Below are positions 50,427-59,325 of a stretch of 64,000 nt of DNA, piece after piece (within the stretch, counting starts at the first letter, position 1; each line of letters starts with the position of its first letter). Made by a program: the position numbers and the translations under genes. The DNA lies in contig NZ_JAQSDN010000067.1 in assembly GCF_029945925.1 (NCBI RefSeq), positions 1 to 64,000 of the forward strand, given 5' to 3'. This DNA comes from Polaromonas sp. (GTDB taxonomy: Bacteria; Pseudomonadota; Gammaproteobacteria; Burkholderiales; Burkholderiaceae_C). The notes below the pieces were generated by a model. That model ran no database searches and had not been told where the DNA came from. It worked only from the letters and a program-made list of their open reading frames with translations.

Positions 50427-51860
50427 ATGAACGAACCACAAGCTCGCACTGCGTACTATCACGACACGGTGGTACGGCAGTTTTCCCTGATGGCCGTGAT
50501 CTGGGGCGTCGTCGGCATGCTGGTCGGCGTCATCATCGCCTCCCAGCTTGCCTGGCCCGAACTTAACTTTGGTATCCCCTGGCTCAGCTATGGCCGCCTC
50601 AGGCCGCTGCATACCAATGCGGTGATTTTTGCGTTCGGCGGTTGCGGCCTGTTCGCTACCAGCTATTACGTGGTGCAGCGTACCTGCAGCGTGCCGCTGT
50701 TCGCCCCCAAACTGGCCGCGTTCACCTTCTGGGGCTGGCAGCTTGTCATTGTGGCGGCAGCGCTCAGTCTGCCTTTGGGTTACACCTCAGGCAAGGAGTA
50801 CGCCGAACTGGAATGGCCCATCGACATCCTGATCACGCTGGTGTGGGTGTCCTACGCCATCGTTTTCTTCGGCACCATTGGTATCCGCAAGGTGCGCCAC
50901 ATCTACGTGGCCAACTGGTTTTTTGGTGCCTTCATCCTGGCCATCGCCCTGCTGCATGTGGTCAACAGTGCCGCGGTGCCTTATAGCTGGATGAAGTCCT
51001 ACTCCGCCTACGCCGGGGTGCAGGATGCAATGATTCAGTGGTGGTACGGTCACAACGCGGTGGGCTTCTTCCTGACCACCGGCTTCCTGGGAATGATGTA
51101 CTACTTCATTCCCAAGCAGGCCGAGCGGCCGGTCTACAGCTACCGCCTGTCCATCGTCCACTTCTGGGCGCTGATCTTCACCTACATGTGGGCCGGCCCG
51201 CACCACCTGCACTACACGGCGTTGCCGGACTGGACCCAGTCGGTCGGCATGGTGTTCTCGCTGATCCTGCTGGCGCCCAGCTGGGGCGGCATGATCAACG
51301 GCATCATGACCCTGTCGGGTGCCTGGCACAAGCTGCGCGATGACCCGATCCTGCGCTTCATGATTGTCTCGCTTTCCTTCTACGGCATGAGCACCTTCGA
51401 AGGGCCCATGATGTCCATCAAGACCGTCAATGCCCTGAGTCATTACACCGACTGGACCATCGGCCACGTGCATTCGGGCGCTCTCGGCTGGGTCGGGCTG
51501 ATCACGATGGGCTCCTTGTACTACCTGATCCCGCGCATGTTTGGTCAAAAGAAAATGTACTCGGTCAAGGCGATCGAGGTGCATTTCTGGACTGCCACCA
51601 TTGGCATCGTGTTTTATATCGCCGCGATGTGGATCGCCGGTGTGATGCAGGGTCTGATGTGGCGCGCCCTCAATGCCGACGGCACGCTAACCTACACCTT
51701 CGTCGAGTCGGTCAAGGCGACCTATCCCTTCTACGTCGTGCGCATGTTCGGCGGCCTGCTGTACCTGTTCGGCATGACGGTGATGGCCTGGAACACCTGG
51801 ATGACCGTGGCCAATGGCCGCTCCGTCACCGTAGCCGTGCCAGCGCCGCAAGCCGCCTGA
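50427..51860 (+). CDS. ccoN: cytochrome c oxidase cbb3, catalytic subunit I
   Basis: A 477-residue heme-copper oxidase subunit with about twelve membrane helices. Heme and copper ligands are visible: LHTNAVIFAF (H62), WWYGHNAVGFFL, and the HYTDWTIGHVHSGALGW stretch; GPHHLHYTALPDW carries the copper-ligand histidines. Reduces oxygen with high affinity. First gene of ccoNOQP. Confidence 0.97.
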   Translation: MNEPQARTAYYHDTVVRQFSLMAVIWGVVGMLVGVIIASQLAWPELNFGIPWLSYGRLRPLHTNAVIFAFGGCGLFATSYYVVQRTCSVPLFAPKLAAFTFWGWQLVIVAAALSLPLGYTSGKEYAELEWPIDILITLVWVSYAIVFFGTIGIRKVRHIYVANWFFGAFILAIALLHVVNSAAVPYSWMKSYSAYAGVQDAMIQWWYGHNAVGFFLTTGFLGMMYYFIPKQAERPVYSYRLSIVHFWALIFTYMWAGPHHLHYTALPDWTQSVGMVFSLILLAPSWGGMINGIMTLSGAWHKLRDDPILRFMIVSLSFYGMSTFEGPMMSIKTVNALSHYTDWTIGHVHSGALGWVGLITMGSLYYLIPRMFGQKKMYSVKAIEVHFWTATIGIVFYIAAMWIAGVMQGLMWRALNADGTLTYTFVESVKATYPFYVVRMFGGLLYLFGMTVMAWNTWMTVANGRSVTVAVPAPQAA

Positions 51861-51869
51861 GGAAACACC

Positions 51870-52595
51870 ATGAGCGATAACAAAAATACCACCGCCGGCT
51901 TCTCGCACGAGAAGGTCGAAACCAACAACTTCCTGATGATCGTGCTGATCCTGCTGGTGGTCGCCGTCGGCGGTCTGGTCGAGATCGTGCCGCTGTTCTT
52001 CCAGAAGTCGACCACCGAGCCTGTCACCGGCGTCAAGCCCTACAACACGCTGCAACTGGCCGGGCGCGATGTCTACATCCGCGAGGGTTGCTACAACTGC
52101 CACTCGCAGATGATCCGGCCGTTCCGCGCCGAGACGCTGCGCTACGGCCATTATTCGGTGGCCGGCGAATTCGTCTACGACCACCCCTTCCAGTGGGGCA
52201 GCAAGCGAACCGGGCCTGACTTGCATCGCGTGGGGGCCAAGTACAGCGACGAATGGCACCGCATCCACCTGAACAATCCGCGCGATCTGGTTCCAGAATC
52301 CAACATGCCCGCCTATCCCTGGCTGGATAAGAACCTGGTCGATGCCGCCGACATGGCGCCGCGCATGCGGGCACTGCGGATGGTGGGCGTGCCCTACACC
52401 GATGACGAAATCGCCAAGTCCGCCGAGGACGTCAAGGGCAAAACCGAGATGGACGCCCTGGTCGCCTATCTGCAAGGCATGGGCCTGGCCCTGACCAATA
52501 ACTTCGCCGGCAAAACCGTTGGGGGCAGCGCGGCCACCGGGGCACCCGGCGCATCGGCCCCGCCGGCTGCACCTGCAGCACCCGCTGCCAACTGA
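51870..52595 (+). CDS. ccoO: cytochrome c oxidase cbb3, subunit II (monoheme)
   Basis: A 241-residue membrane-anchored c-type cytochrome. One N-terminal helix (about residues 21-44), then heme motif REGCYNCHSQMIRPF (C74, C77, H78) and RTGPDLHRVG, and a methionine ligand region. The C-terminus is an unusual Ala/Pro/Gly-rich tail of some 25 residues. Starts 9 nt after ccoN. Confidence 0.96.
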   Translation: MSDNKNTTAGFSHEKVETNNFLMIVLILLVVAVGGLVEIVPLFFQKSTTEPVTGVKPYNTLQLAGRDVYIREGCYNCHSQMIRPFRAETLRYGHYSVAGEFVYDHPFQWGSKRTGPDLHRVGAKYSDEWHRIHLNNPRDLVPESNMPAYPWLDKNLVDAADMAPRMRALRMVGVPYTDDEIAKSAEDVKGKTEMDALVAYLQGMGLALTNNFAGKTVGGSAATGAPGASAPPAAPAAPAAN

Positions 52596-52609
52596 CAGGA
52601 GCCACGCCA

Positions 52610-52747
52610 ATGGACATCACCACCTTGCGTATTCTGGCCACGCTGGCCAGCTTCGCCACCTTTCTGGGCATTGCCTGGTGGGCCTACGCCCGCCACAACC
52701 GTGACCGCTTCGATGAAGCTGCGCGCATCCCGTTTGAGCAGGATTGA
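52610..52747 (+). CDS. ccoQ: cytochrome c oxidase cbb3, subunit CcoQ
   Basis: A 45-residue membrane protein: MDITTLRILATLASFATFLG with the helix running to about residue 27, then the polar tail ARHNRDRFDEAARIPFEQD. This matches CcoQ in size and in its NRxRFDEAA tail. AGGAG precedes the ATG. It lies between ccoO and ccoP; the ccoP start is 2 nt after its stop. Confidence 0.93.
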   Translation: MDITTLRILATLASFATFLGIAWWAYARHNRDRFDEAARIPFEQD

Positions 52748-52749
52748 TC

Positions 52750-53676
52750 ATGAGCGATTTCACCGGTAATTTCTGGTCGGTCTATGTGACCGTCCTCACC
52801 CTGGTCGGCATCTTTGCCTGCCTGCTGCTGCTCTGGATCACAGCGCGCAAGAAGGTCACCCCCAGCGCCGACAACACCACGGGCCATGTCTGGGACGAGG
52901 ACCTGCGTGAGATGAACAACCCCATGCCGCGATGGTGGATGTGGCTGTTTGTGCTGACCATCATTTTTGCCTTGGGCTATCTGGTGGCTTATCCCGGCCT
53001 GGGCAGCTACAAGGGTGAACTGGGCTGGACCACCCACGGCGAATATACCGACGAGGTCGAAAAGGCCAACAAGGAGCTGGCGCCGCTGTATGCGCAGTTC
53101 ACTGCGAAACCGGCCGAGGCGCTGGCTGGCGACCCCGCGGCCATGGCCGTCGGCGAGCGTCTGTTCATGAACAACTGCGCCCAGTGCCACGGCTCGGACG
53201 CACGCGGCAGCAAGGGTTTTCCCAATCTGACTGATAGCGACTGGATACACGGCGGTGCGCCTGCCAAGCTTGTCGAGACCATCACTCAAGGCCGGCAGGG
53301 CAATATGCCGCCCATGGCCGCGGCCGTGGGTACGCCCGATGACGTGAAGAACGTGGCCCACTACGTGCTCAGCCTGTCCGGCAGTCCGCACGACTCGTTG
53401 CGTTCCCAGCTCGGCAAGGCCAAGTTCACGGCATGTGCAGCCTGTCATGGCATGGACGGCAAGGGCAATCAGGCCCTGGGCGCGCCCAACCTCACCGACG
53501 ACATCTGGTTGCACGGCTGGGGCGAACAGGCGATTGTCAACATCGTCAATAGCGGCAAGGTCAATGTCATGCCGGGCCAGGCGGGCAAGCTGACCGAAGC
53601 GCAGATCCACGTGTTGTCAGCCTACGTTTGGGGTCTGTCCAACAAGCCAGCGACGCTCGCAACCGTGCGCCCCTGA
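52750..53676 (+). CDS. ccoP: cytochrome c oxidase cbb3, subunit III (diheme)
   Basis: A 308-residue membrane-anchored diheme cytochrome. Two N-terminal helices (about 9-31 and 62-81) and two c-type heme motifs, CAQCH (C143, C146, H147) and CAACH (C229, C232, H233). Accepts electrons from soluble cytochrome c and passes them via CcoO. The ATG at 52750 is chosen. Confidence 0.96.
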   Translation: MSDFTGNFWSVYVTVLTLVGIFACLLLLWITARKKVTPSADNTTGHVWDEDLREMNNPMPRWWMWLFVLTIIFALGYLVAYPGLGSYKGELGWTTHGEYTDEVEKANKELAPLYAQFTAKPAEALAGDPAAMAVGERLFMNNCAQCHGSDARGSKGFPNLTDSDWIHGGAPAKLVETITQGRQGNMPPMAAAVGTPDDVKNVAHYVLSLSGSPHDSLRSQLGKAKFTACAACHGMDGKGNQALGAPNLTDDIWLHGWGEQAIVNIVNSGKVNVMPGQAGKLTEAQIHVLSAYVWGLSNKPATLATVRP

Positions 53677-53696
53677 TCACCGAAAGAGTTCACCCC

Positions 53697-55115
53697 GTGC
53701 AGGAATCCCCGGTCCGCAAGATCATCCCCATCGTTCCCGAGGAAGAGGTCTCGCTGTACGAGGCGCAGAAGAAGCTGTATCCGCGCTCGGTGACCGGGCT
53801 GTTCGCCCGCTGGCGCTGGGTCTTCGTGTTCCTGACCCAGCTGGTGTTTTATGGCCTGCCCTGGCTGGAATGGGGCCAGCGGCAGGCCGTGTTGTTCGAC
53901 CTGGGTGCACGCCGCTTCTACCTGTTCGGCGTTGTGCTGTACCCGCAGGACTTCATTTACCTGACTGGTCTGCTGGTAATCAGCGCGCTGTCGTTGTTCC
54001 TGTTCACGGCGGTGGCGGGCCGGCTGTGGTGCGGCTTTACCTGCCCGCAGACCGTCTATACCGAGATCTTTCTGTGGATTGAGCGCAAGGTCGAGGGTGA
54101 TCGTAGCGCGCGCATGCGGCTGGATGCGGAGCCCGCATCGGCGCGCAAACTGCTGAAAAAGGGGACCAAGCACTTCCTGTGGATTGTCCTGTCGCTGTGG
54201 ACCGGCTTCACCTTCGTGGGCTACTTCACGCCGATCCAGACTTTGTGGGCCGAGGCCTTCACGCTGTCGTTCGGCCCCTGGGAATGGTTCTGGGTGAACT
54301 TCTACGCCATCGCCACCTATGGCAACGCCGGCTTCATGCGCGAGCAGGTGTGCAAATACATGTGCCCCTATGCGCGCTTCCAGAGCGCCATGTTTGACCG
54401 CGACACCTTGATCGTGAGTTATGACGCGGCTCGCGGCGAGCCGCGCGGCGCCCGCTCGCGCAAGGCCGACCTGTCCACGCTGGCGTTGGGGGCCTGTGTG
54501 GATTGCACCCTGTGTGTGCAGGTCTGCCCCACGGGTATCGATATCCGCGAGGGACTGCAGTACGAATGCATCGGCTGCGCCGCCTGCGTTGACGTGTGCG
54601 ACACGGTGATGGACAAGATGAATTACCCGCGCGGCCTGATCCGCTTCAGCACCCAGAACGCCATGGCCGGCCAGTGGAGCAATTCCCAGCTGTGGCGCAG
54701 GGTGCGGCGCCCGCGGGTGTTGGTCTACAGTGCGATCCTGGTGGCGCTTTGCGTCGGCATCTTGTGGAGCCTGCTTGAGCGTACGCCGCTGAAAGTAAAT
54801 GTGGTGAGGGACCGCGCAGCACTGTCGCGCATCGTCGCCGGCGGCAAACTGGAGAATGTGTATCGGCTGCAGATCATGAATGCCACCGAGCAGCCGCAGC
54901 GTTACCGCATCACGGCGTCCGGTCTGGAAGGTCTGGTGTTGGCTTCGGAGTCCGAATTCGATATCGGCTCTGCCGAATCGCGCTGGGTGCCGGTGCGGTT
55001 GCAGATCGGCTACGGGTCGGCCACTCCCGGATCACACGCGATCGCGTTCAATGTCAGTGACATTGCCGGCGAGAGCCACGTCAACGAGAAGTCCATTTTC
55101 CTCGTTCCACGATGA
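53697..55115 (+). CDS. ccoG: cbb3 oxidase accessory protein CcoG (RdxA/FixG)
   Basis: A 472-residue membrane iron-sulfur protein. About five helices, a CGFTCPQTVY motif, a double ferredoxin cluster (CVDCTLCVQVCPTG and CIGCAACVDVCD), and a C-terminal Ig-like periplasmic domain. The start is a GTG at 53697, 20 nt after ccoP. Implicated in copper reduction for oxidase assembly in other bacteria. Confidence 0.92.
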   Translation: MQESPVRKIIPIVPEEEVSLYEAQKKLYPRSVTGLFARWRWVFVFLTQLVFYGLPWLEWGQRQAVLFDLGARRFYLFGVVLYPQDFIYLTGLLVISALSLFLFTAVAGRLWCGFTCPQTVYTEIFLWIERKVEGDRSARMRLDAEPASARKLLKKGTKHFLWIVLSLWTGFTFVGYFTPIQTLWAEAFTLSFGPWEWFWVNFYAIATYGNAGFMREQVCKYMCPYARFQSAMFDRDTLIVSYDAARGEPRGARSRKADLSTLALGACVDCTLCVQVCPTGIDIREGLQYECIGCAACVDVCDTVMDKMNYPRGLIRFSTQNAMAGQWSNSQLWRRVRRPRVLVYSAILVALCVGILWSLLERTPLKVNVVRDRAALSRIVAGGKLENVYRLQIMNATEQPQRYRITASGLEGLVLASESEFDIGSAESRWVPVRLQIGYGSATPGSHAIAFNVSDIAGESHVNEKSIFLVPR

Positions 55116-55126
55116 TGGAGAGCCAC

Positions 55127-55432
55127 ATGAAGGAAAACAACATGAGTACTGCCCAGGCACCGCAAGCGGCACCCGCGCCCTGGTGGAAATTCGGCTATGT
55201 CTGGATGGTGATTGCGGGCCCTGCCATCGTGGTAGTGGCCGGCTTTGCCACGCTCTGGCTTGCCCTGGCCAACCCGGAATCACTGGTGGCCGAGGACTAT
55301 TACCGGCAGGGCCTGGAGATCAACAAGACGCTCGCCGCAGAGAGGGAGAAATCCCTCTTGCCGGCCGTGCAGGGGCGTAACCACGCAGCCACGCCGCCTG
55401 GTGCCACGCCGGCGCCCGCCGGGCAGCGCTGA
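55127..55432 (+). CDS. ccoH: FixH/CcoH family protein
   Basis: A protein of about 101 residues with one membrane helix (WMVIAGPAIVVVAGFATLWL) and the FixH family's NPESLVAEDYYRQGLEIN block. It is the expected gene after ccoG. The start is uncertain: ATG codons occur at 55112 (overlapping the ccoG stop), 55115, 55127 (GGAG 6 nt upstream) and 55142 (AAGGA upstream). The C-terminus is Ala/Pro-rich. Confidence 0.85.
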   Translation: MKENNMSTAQAPQAAPAPWWKFGYVWMVIAGPAIVVVAGFATLWLALANPESLVAEDYYRQGLEINKTLAAEREKSLLPAVQGRNHAATPPGATPAPAGQR

Positions 55433-55456
55433 ACCACTATAAAAACGGAGACAGCC

Positions 55457-55738
55457 ATGTGGAACCAGAAATTGATGTGGATCGCGTGGCCCGCGTTCCT
55501 GGGCGCTTGCGCGCTTGAGCTGCTTGTCTTTGCCGTGGTCGATCCGGGGGACCTGCACTGGTCCGGCCAGCCGCTGGGCCTTTCGCGGCAGGGCGTATAC
55601 ACCGCGGCCTTTTTTGTATTCTGGATGGTGTGCATGGTGTCGAGTGCCTTGACCGCTCTGCTTGGCATGTCATCAGCCGAGGTCAACCGCTGTCCCGTCC
55701 CCACAGGCGAGCGCCCGGACAGTTGCCGCCCGCAATAA
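55457..55738 (+). CDS. small membrane protein of the cco operon
   Basis: A 93-residue protein with two hydrophobic segments (about 8-29 and 48-70). It is 24 nt after ccoH on the same strand. It starts MWNQKLMWIAWPAFLGACAL. I do not recognise a named family; similar small proteins are placed after ccoH in some Burkholderiales as I recall. Probably an inner-membrane helper of oxidase assembly (inference). Confidence 0.65.
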   Translation: MWNQKLMWIAWPAFLGACALELLVFAVVDPGDLHWSGQPLGLSRQGVYTAAFFVFWMVCMVSSALTALLGMSSAEVNRCPVPTGERPDSCRPQ

Positions 55739-55775
55739 CACGAAGCGAGGTTGCCTTGGCAGGCCTCTGCACGGT

Positions 55776-56420
55776 ATGGTCATGACCACCCAGTTCAAAG
55801 ACCGCGCTGCCGCCGGTCGCGCATTGTCCGGCCATCTGCAGGCGTATGCAGGACGCGACGATGTCGTCGTGCTGGCCTTGGCACGTGGCGGCGTACCGGT
55901 TGCGTGGGAAGTGGCCCGGGCGCTGGTGGCTGAATTGGACTTGCTGGTTGTGCGAAAGCTGGGGGTGCCGGGCCGGCCCGATCTGGCCTTGGGTGCCATT
56001 GCCAGCGGCGGCGCAAGGTACATCGATCCCAAGGCGCTGGCTGCCAGCGGGGTGAGTCCGCAGCAGCTGGAAGAGATCATCGCGACCGAGAGCCGTGAAC
56101 TGGCGCGGAGCGAGATGCTTTACCGTGGAGCGCGGGAAGCTGCACGCATCGAAGGGCGCACGGTCATTGTGGTGGACGACGGCGTGGCCACCGGGGCCTC
56201 GATGTGCGCCGCGCTGATGGCCTTGCGAGGGGCCAAGCCCGCCTGGATCGTGGTGGCCGTGCCGGTCGCGCCCCCGGGTGCCCAGGAGCGGATTGGAACC
56301 GCGGCCGATGAGTTTGTCTGCGTCCTGAGTCCGGCGGATTTCCGCGGTGTCGGGCACTGTTACCGCGACTTCGGACCGGTGGGCGACGAGCAGGTACGCA
56401 CGTTACTGGCTGCCTCCTGA
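55776..56420 (+). CDS. phosphoribosyltransferase family protein
   Basis: A 214-residue type-I phosphoribosyltransferase-fold protein. The PRPP loop VIVVDDGVATGASM (about 127-140) and VVLALARGGVPVAWEVA are clear; the hood region is short. Members of this subfamily are commonly near universal stress and low-oxygen genes. The actual base is unknown. The ATG at 55776 or 55782 could be used; no strong ribosome site. Confidence 0.82.
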   Translation: MVMTTQFKDRAAAGRALSGHLQAYAGRDDVVVLALARGGVPVAWEVARALVAELDLLVVRKLGVPGRPDLALGAIASGGARYIDPKALAASGVSPQQLEEIIATESRELARSEMLYRGAREAARIEGRTVIVVDDGVATGASMCAALMALRGAKPAWIVVAVPVAPPGAQERIGTAADEFVCVLSPADFRGVGHCYRDFGPVGDEQVRTLLAAS

Positions 56421-56459
56421 GGACGCTTTGCCGCGCCACCCTGGTATTGCTGCTCTGCT

Positions 56460-56930
56460 TCAGGGAGCGGCTGGCTTGCTTTCCGTCTCCGAGCGGATCA
56501 CCAGCACCGGCACCTGGGCGAGCCGGATGACCTGCTCGGCACCGCTGCCCAGCAACATGCGCCCGACGCCGCGCCGACCATGGGTACCGACGACCAACAA
56601 ATCGGCTTTCCATTGCCTGGCGGCCTCGGCCACCGCCTCGGCGAGTCGCTCCCCCAGATTGTCGAAAAGCACCGTATCCGCCTCCACGCCTGCGGCCTTG
56701 GCGATGGCCATGGCGTCATTGAGGATCTGCATTCCGGAGTCGCGCATGATCCGGGTCAGATCACCCGAATAGCCGCCAAACTGTTCATAACCGGTCAGGT
56801 GGGTCAGTTCTTCCAGCACATGAACAAGCCGCACCCGGCCGCCAGCATCCCTGGCGAGTTGCAACGCCGCTGTCAGGGCCTTGTTGGCGGTATCGCTCCC
56901 ATCGACGGGAACAAGGATTCGTTGGTACAT
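56460..56930 (-). CDS. universal stress protein
   Basis: A 156-residue UspA protein. N-terminal ILVPVDGSDTANKAL and ATP loop VGTHGRRGVGRMLLGSGAEQVI. AGGAG precedes the ATG. Convergent with the phosphoribosyltransferase gene. A FNR-like site lies 65 nt upstream, shared with the divergent histidine kinase. Confidence 0.92.
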   Translation of the reverse strand: MYQRILVPVDGSDTANKALTAALQLARDAGGRVRLVHVLEELTHLTGYEQFGGYSGDLTRIMRDSGMQILNDAMAIAKAAGVEADTVLFDNLGERLAEAVAEAARQWKADLLVVGTHGRRGVGRMLLGSGAEQVIRLAQVPVLVIRSETESKPAAP

Positions 56931-56995
56931 GATCGACTCCTGAAAGGATGCAAAGAAAGTTGTATTCAGTGTGAAGCGAGGGCGGGGGAAAACCA

Positions 56996-57009
56996 TTGAT
57001 GTGGCTCAA
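56996..57009. promoter_or_regulatory. FNR-like site (one mismatch)
   Basis: TTGATGTGGCTCAA; the second half-site is CTCAA instead of ATCAA. It lies in the divergent spacer between the Usp gene and the PAS kinase. Confidence 0.5.
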
Positions 57010-57122
57010 CGGCATTTGATCGGGGAGCTGGGTACGGGGAAGATGGGCAGTTTGGTCCAAAGTTATCAACGCCCGGTTTCGGGCTCAAAAATGAATACTT
57101 TTGGTCATTGCTACACTGAGGT

Positions 57123-58592
57123 ATGGTTTTTTCTGCTATCGGTCCCCTGAATACAGCCTCACCGGCTGACAACCCCGACAGCGCAGCAGCGCTGCTTGCG
57201 GGGGTGCTGGACTCGGCCATGGATGCCATCATCACGGTGGATGACCAGCAAAAAATCATTCTGTACAACCGCGCGGCCGAAAAAATCTTTGGATGGCCGC
57301 AGCAGGAGGTCATGCACCAGTCCCTGCAGAGGTTGATTCCTGGCCGTTTCCGGCAAGGGCATGCCGGGCATGTCGAACGCTTCGGAACCACGGGCGTAAC
57401 ATCACGGCGCATGGGTACGCGCAATGTGGTTTATGGCCTGCGCGCCAATGGGGAGGAGTTTCCCCTGGATGCATCGATTTCCCAGCTTGATACGCCGAAC
57501 GGGAAGCTGTTCACGGTGATCCTGCGCGACATCACCGGCCGGTTGCTGGCGGAAGACGAGCATGCGCGGCTCGCGGCCCTGCTGGACTCCGCCATGGACG
57601 GGATCATTACCGTGGACGACAAGCAGCACATCGTGATGTACAACCGCGCGGCTGAAAAAATCTTCGGCTGGCCGAGCGGGCAGGCTCTGGGTCAGTCTCT
57701 GGGCGAGCTCATCCCCGAACGCTTTCGCGCAGGTCACGATGAACACATCCACAGGTTTTCGGCAATGGGTGTCACTTCGCGACGCATGGGCGACGGCTCC
57801 GTGATTTACGGCTTGCGCGCCAGCGGGGAAGAATTCCCGATGGACGCTTCGATCTCACAGCTCGACACGGCCGACGGAAAACTCTACACCGTGATCCTGC
57901 GCGATGTGACCGAGCGGGTCCGGGCCCAGGAGGAGCGAATTGCCTTTGCGGCTGCTGTGAATGCCGCGCGTGAGGAGGAAAAGACCCGGGTGGCCCGTGA
58001 GTTGCACGACGAGCTGGCGCAGTCGCTGACGGCGCTGAAGATGGACACCATCTGGGTGCGCGACAACACCCGCGCGGCGCCTGACGTGGCCGCGGCCAAA
58101 CTGACGGACATGCTGACCATGGTGGACGGCATGGTGGCTTCCACGCGCCGCATCGCGGCGGACCTGCGGCCGCTGCTGCTGGACGACCTGGGCCTGCTGG
58201 CCGCCATCGAGTGGCTGGTCCACAACTTCAGCCAACGCACAGGTGTGGCGTGCAAGCTTTCGGCCGACGAGGACCTGGAGCTGCAGGAGCCTTATGCCAC
58301 TGCTGTTTTCCGCATCGTTCAGGAGGCGCTGGCCAACGTCGCCAAACACGCCGGCGCGACCGAAGTCGCCGTGGTCATCGGCAGCCTGCCGGGCGAGATC
58401 ACGCTGTCGGTGCGCGACAACGGCAAGGGCTTTGTGACCGGCATGCCGCGCAAGCCGCAGTCGCTGGGGCTGATGGGTTTGCATGAGCGGGCGCAGTTGC
58501 TCCATGGAAGCGTCAACATCGACAGTGCGCCGGGGCAGGGCACGCGCGTCGGCGTGACCATTCCCCTGCCCGAAGCTGAGGCCGCCCAATGA
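57123..58592 (+). CDS. two-PAS sensor histidine kinase (FixL-like PAS, NarX-type transmitter)
   Basis: A 489-residue kinase without membrane helices. Two highly similar PAS domains (about 22-140 and 147-265). In each, a histidine follows the LIP-RFR block (H80 in RFRQGHAGHVERF and H205 in RFRAGHDEHIHRF), in the position of the FixL heme ligand. A HisKA_3 transmitter follows with ARELHDELAQSL (H295) and a C-terminal HATPase domain with DNGKGF and GLMGLHERA. This makes it a NarX/DegS-type kinase. It overlaps the response regulator by 4 nt. Oxygen or redox sensing is a likely role (inference). Confidence 0.9.
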   Translation: MVFSAIGPLNTASPADNPDSAAALLAGVLDSAMDAIITVDDQQKIILYNRAAEKIFGWPQQEVMHQSLQRLIPGRFRQGHAGHVERFGTTGVTSRRMGTRNVVYGLRANGEEFPLDASISQLDTPNGKLFTVILRDITGRLLAEDEHARLAALLDSAMDGIITVDDKQHIVMYNRAAEKIFGWPSGQALGQSLGELIPERFRAGHDEHIHRFSAMGVTSRRMGDGSVIYGLRASGEEFPMDASISQLDTADGKLYTVILRDVTERVRAQEERIAFAAAVNAAREEEKTRVARELHDELAQSLTALKMDTIWVRDNTRAAPDVAAAKLTDMLTMVDGMVASTRRIAADLRPLLLDDLGLLAAIEWLVHNFSQRTGVACKLSADEDLELQEPYATAVFRIVQEALANVAKHAGATEVAVVIGSLPGEITLSVRDNGKGFVTGMPRKPQSLGLMGLHERAQLLHGSVNIDSAPGQGTRVGVTIPLPEAEAAQ

Positions 58593-59233
58593 CCAGAATC
58601 GTGATTGCCGACGACCACGCCATTGTTCGCGAAGGTCTCAAACGCATCGTCTCCTCGGCGGATGACCTGCAGGTGGTGGCTGAGGCGGCCAACGGAACCG
58701 AAGTCCTGCAGCGCGTGCGCGAATCCGATTTTGATGTACTGGTGCTGGACCTGTCCATGCCGGGCCGCAGCGGCATGGAACTGATCAAGCTGGTGCGCAG
58801 TGAAAAGCCGAAAGTGCGGATTCTTGTGCTCAGCATGCACCAGGAGCTTCAGTATGCCGTGCGCGCCATCAAGTCCGGCGCCAGCGGCTACCTGACCAAG
58901 GAGAGTGCGCCGGGGCAGCTGGAGCAGGCCATCCGCAAGATCGCTGCCGGCGGCGCGTTCATCAGCGCCGAAGTCGCCGAGCAGCTCGCCCTGAGTGCCA
59001 TGCCGGGCGGAACCTCGGCGCCGCACGAGTCGCTGTCGAACCGTGAATTCGAGGTGTTTCGCCTGATTGCTGCCGGTGTTTCCGTGACGGACATTGCGAC
59101 GCGCCTGAAACTTTCAGTCAAGACCATCAGCACCCACAAGGCCAACCTGATGCAGAAGATGGGCCTGCAAAACCAGAGCGAGCTGATCCGTTACGCCATC
59201 AAGCACGGGGTGTCGGAGCCGCTGGAGCCTTGA
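58589..59233 (+). CDS. NarL/LuxR-family response regulator
   Basis: A 214-residue regulator. Receiver domain (VIADDHAIVREGL, VLVLDLSMPGRSGME with the phosphoacceptor Asp, GYLTKE) and a C-terminal LuxR helix-turn-helix (LSNREFEVFRLIAAGVSVTD, then KTISTHKANLMQKMGL). The start overlaps the kinase stop (ATGA), so it is the cognate partner. It resembles regulators of low-oxygen gene sets. Confidence 0.94.
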   Translation: MTRIVIADDHAIVREGLKRIVSSADDLQVVAEAANGTEVLQRVRESDFDVLVLDLSMPGRSGMELIKLVRSEKPKVRILVLSMHQELQYAVRAIKSGASGYLTKESAPGQLEQAIRKIAAGGAFISAEVAEQLALSAMPGGTSAPHESLSNREFEVFRLIAAGVSVTDIATRLKLSVKTISTHKANLMQKMGLQNQSELIRYAIKHGVSEPLEP

Positions 59234-59252
59234 GCCCGCTCGTGCCTCGCGC

Positions 59253-59266
59253 TTGACCTTCGTCAA
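59253..59266. promoter_or_regulatory. FNR-type binding site
   Basis: TTGACCTTCGTCAA, close to TTGAY-N4-RTCAA and a near-perfect palindrome. It lies 60 nt before the tandem Usp gene. Confidence 0.7.
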
Positions 59267-59325
59267 GCCGCTACCGGCGCCGGTCCCCTAAGGTGGCCGC
59301 ATCGCAATGACCAAGGAGCCGGCCC

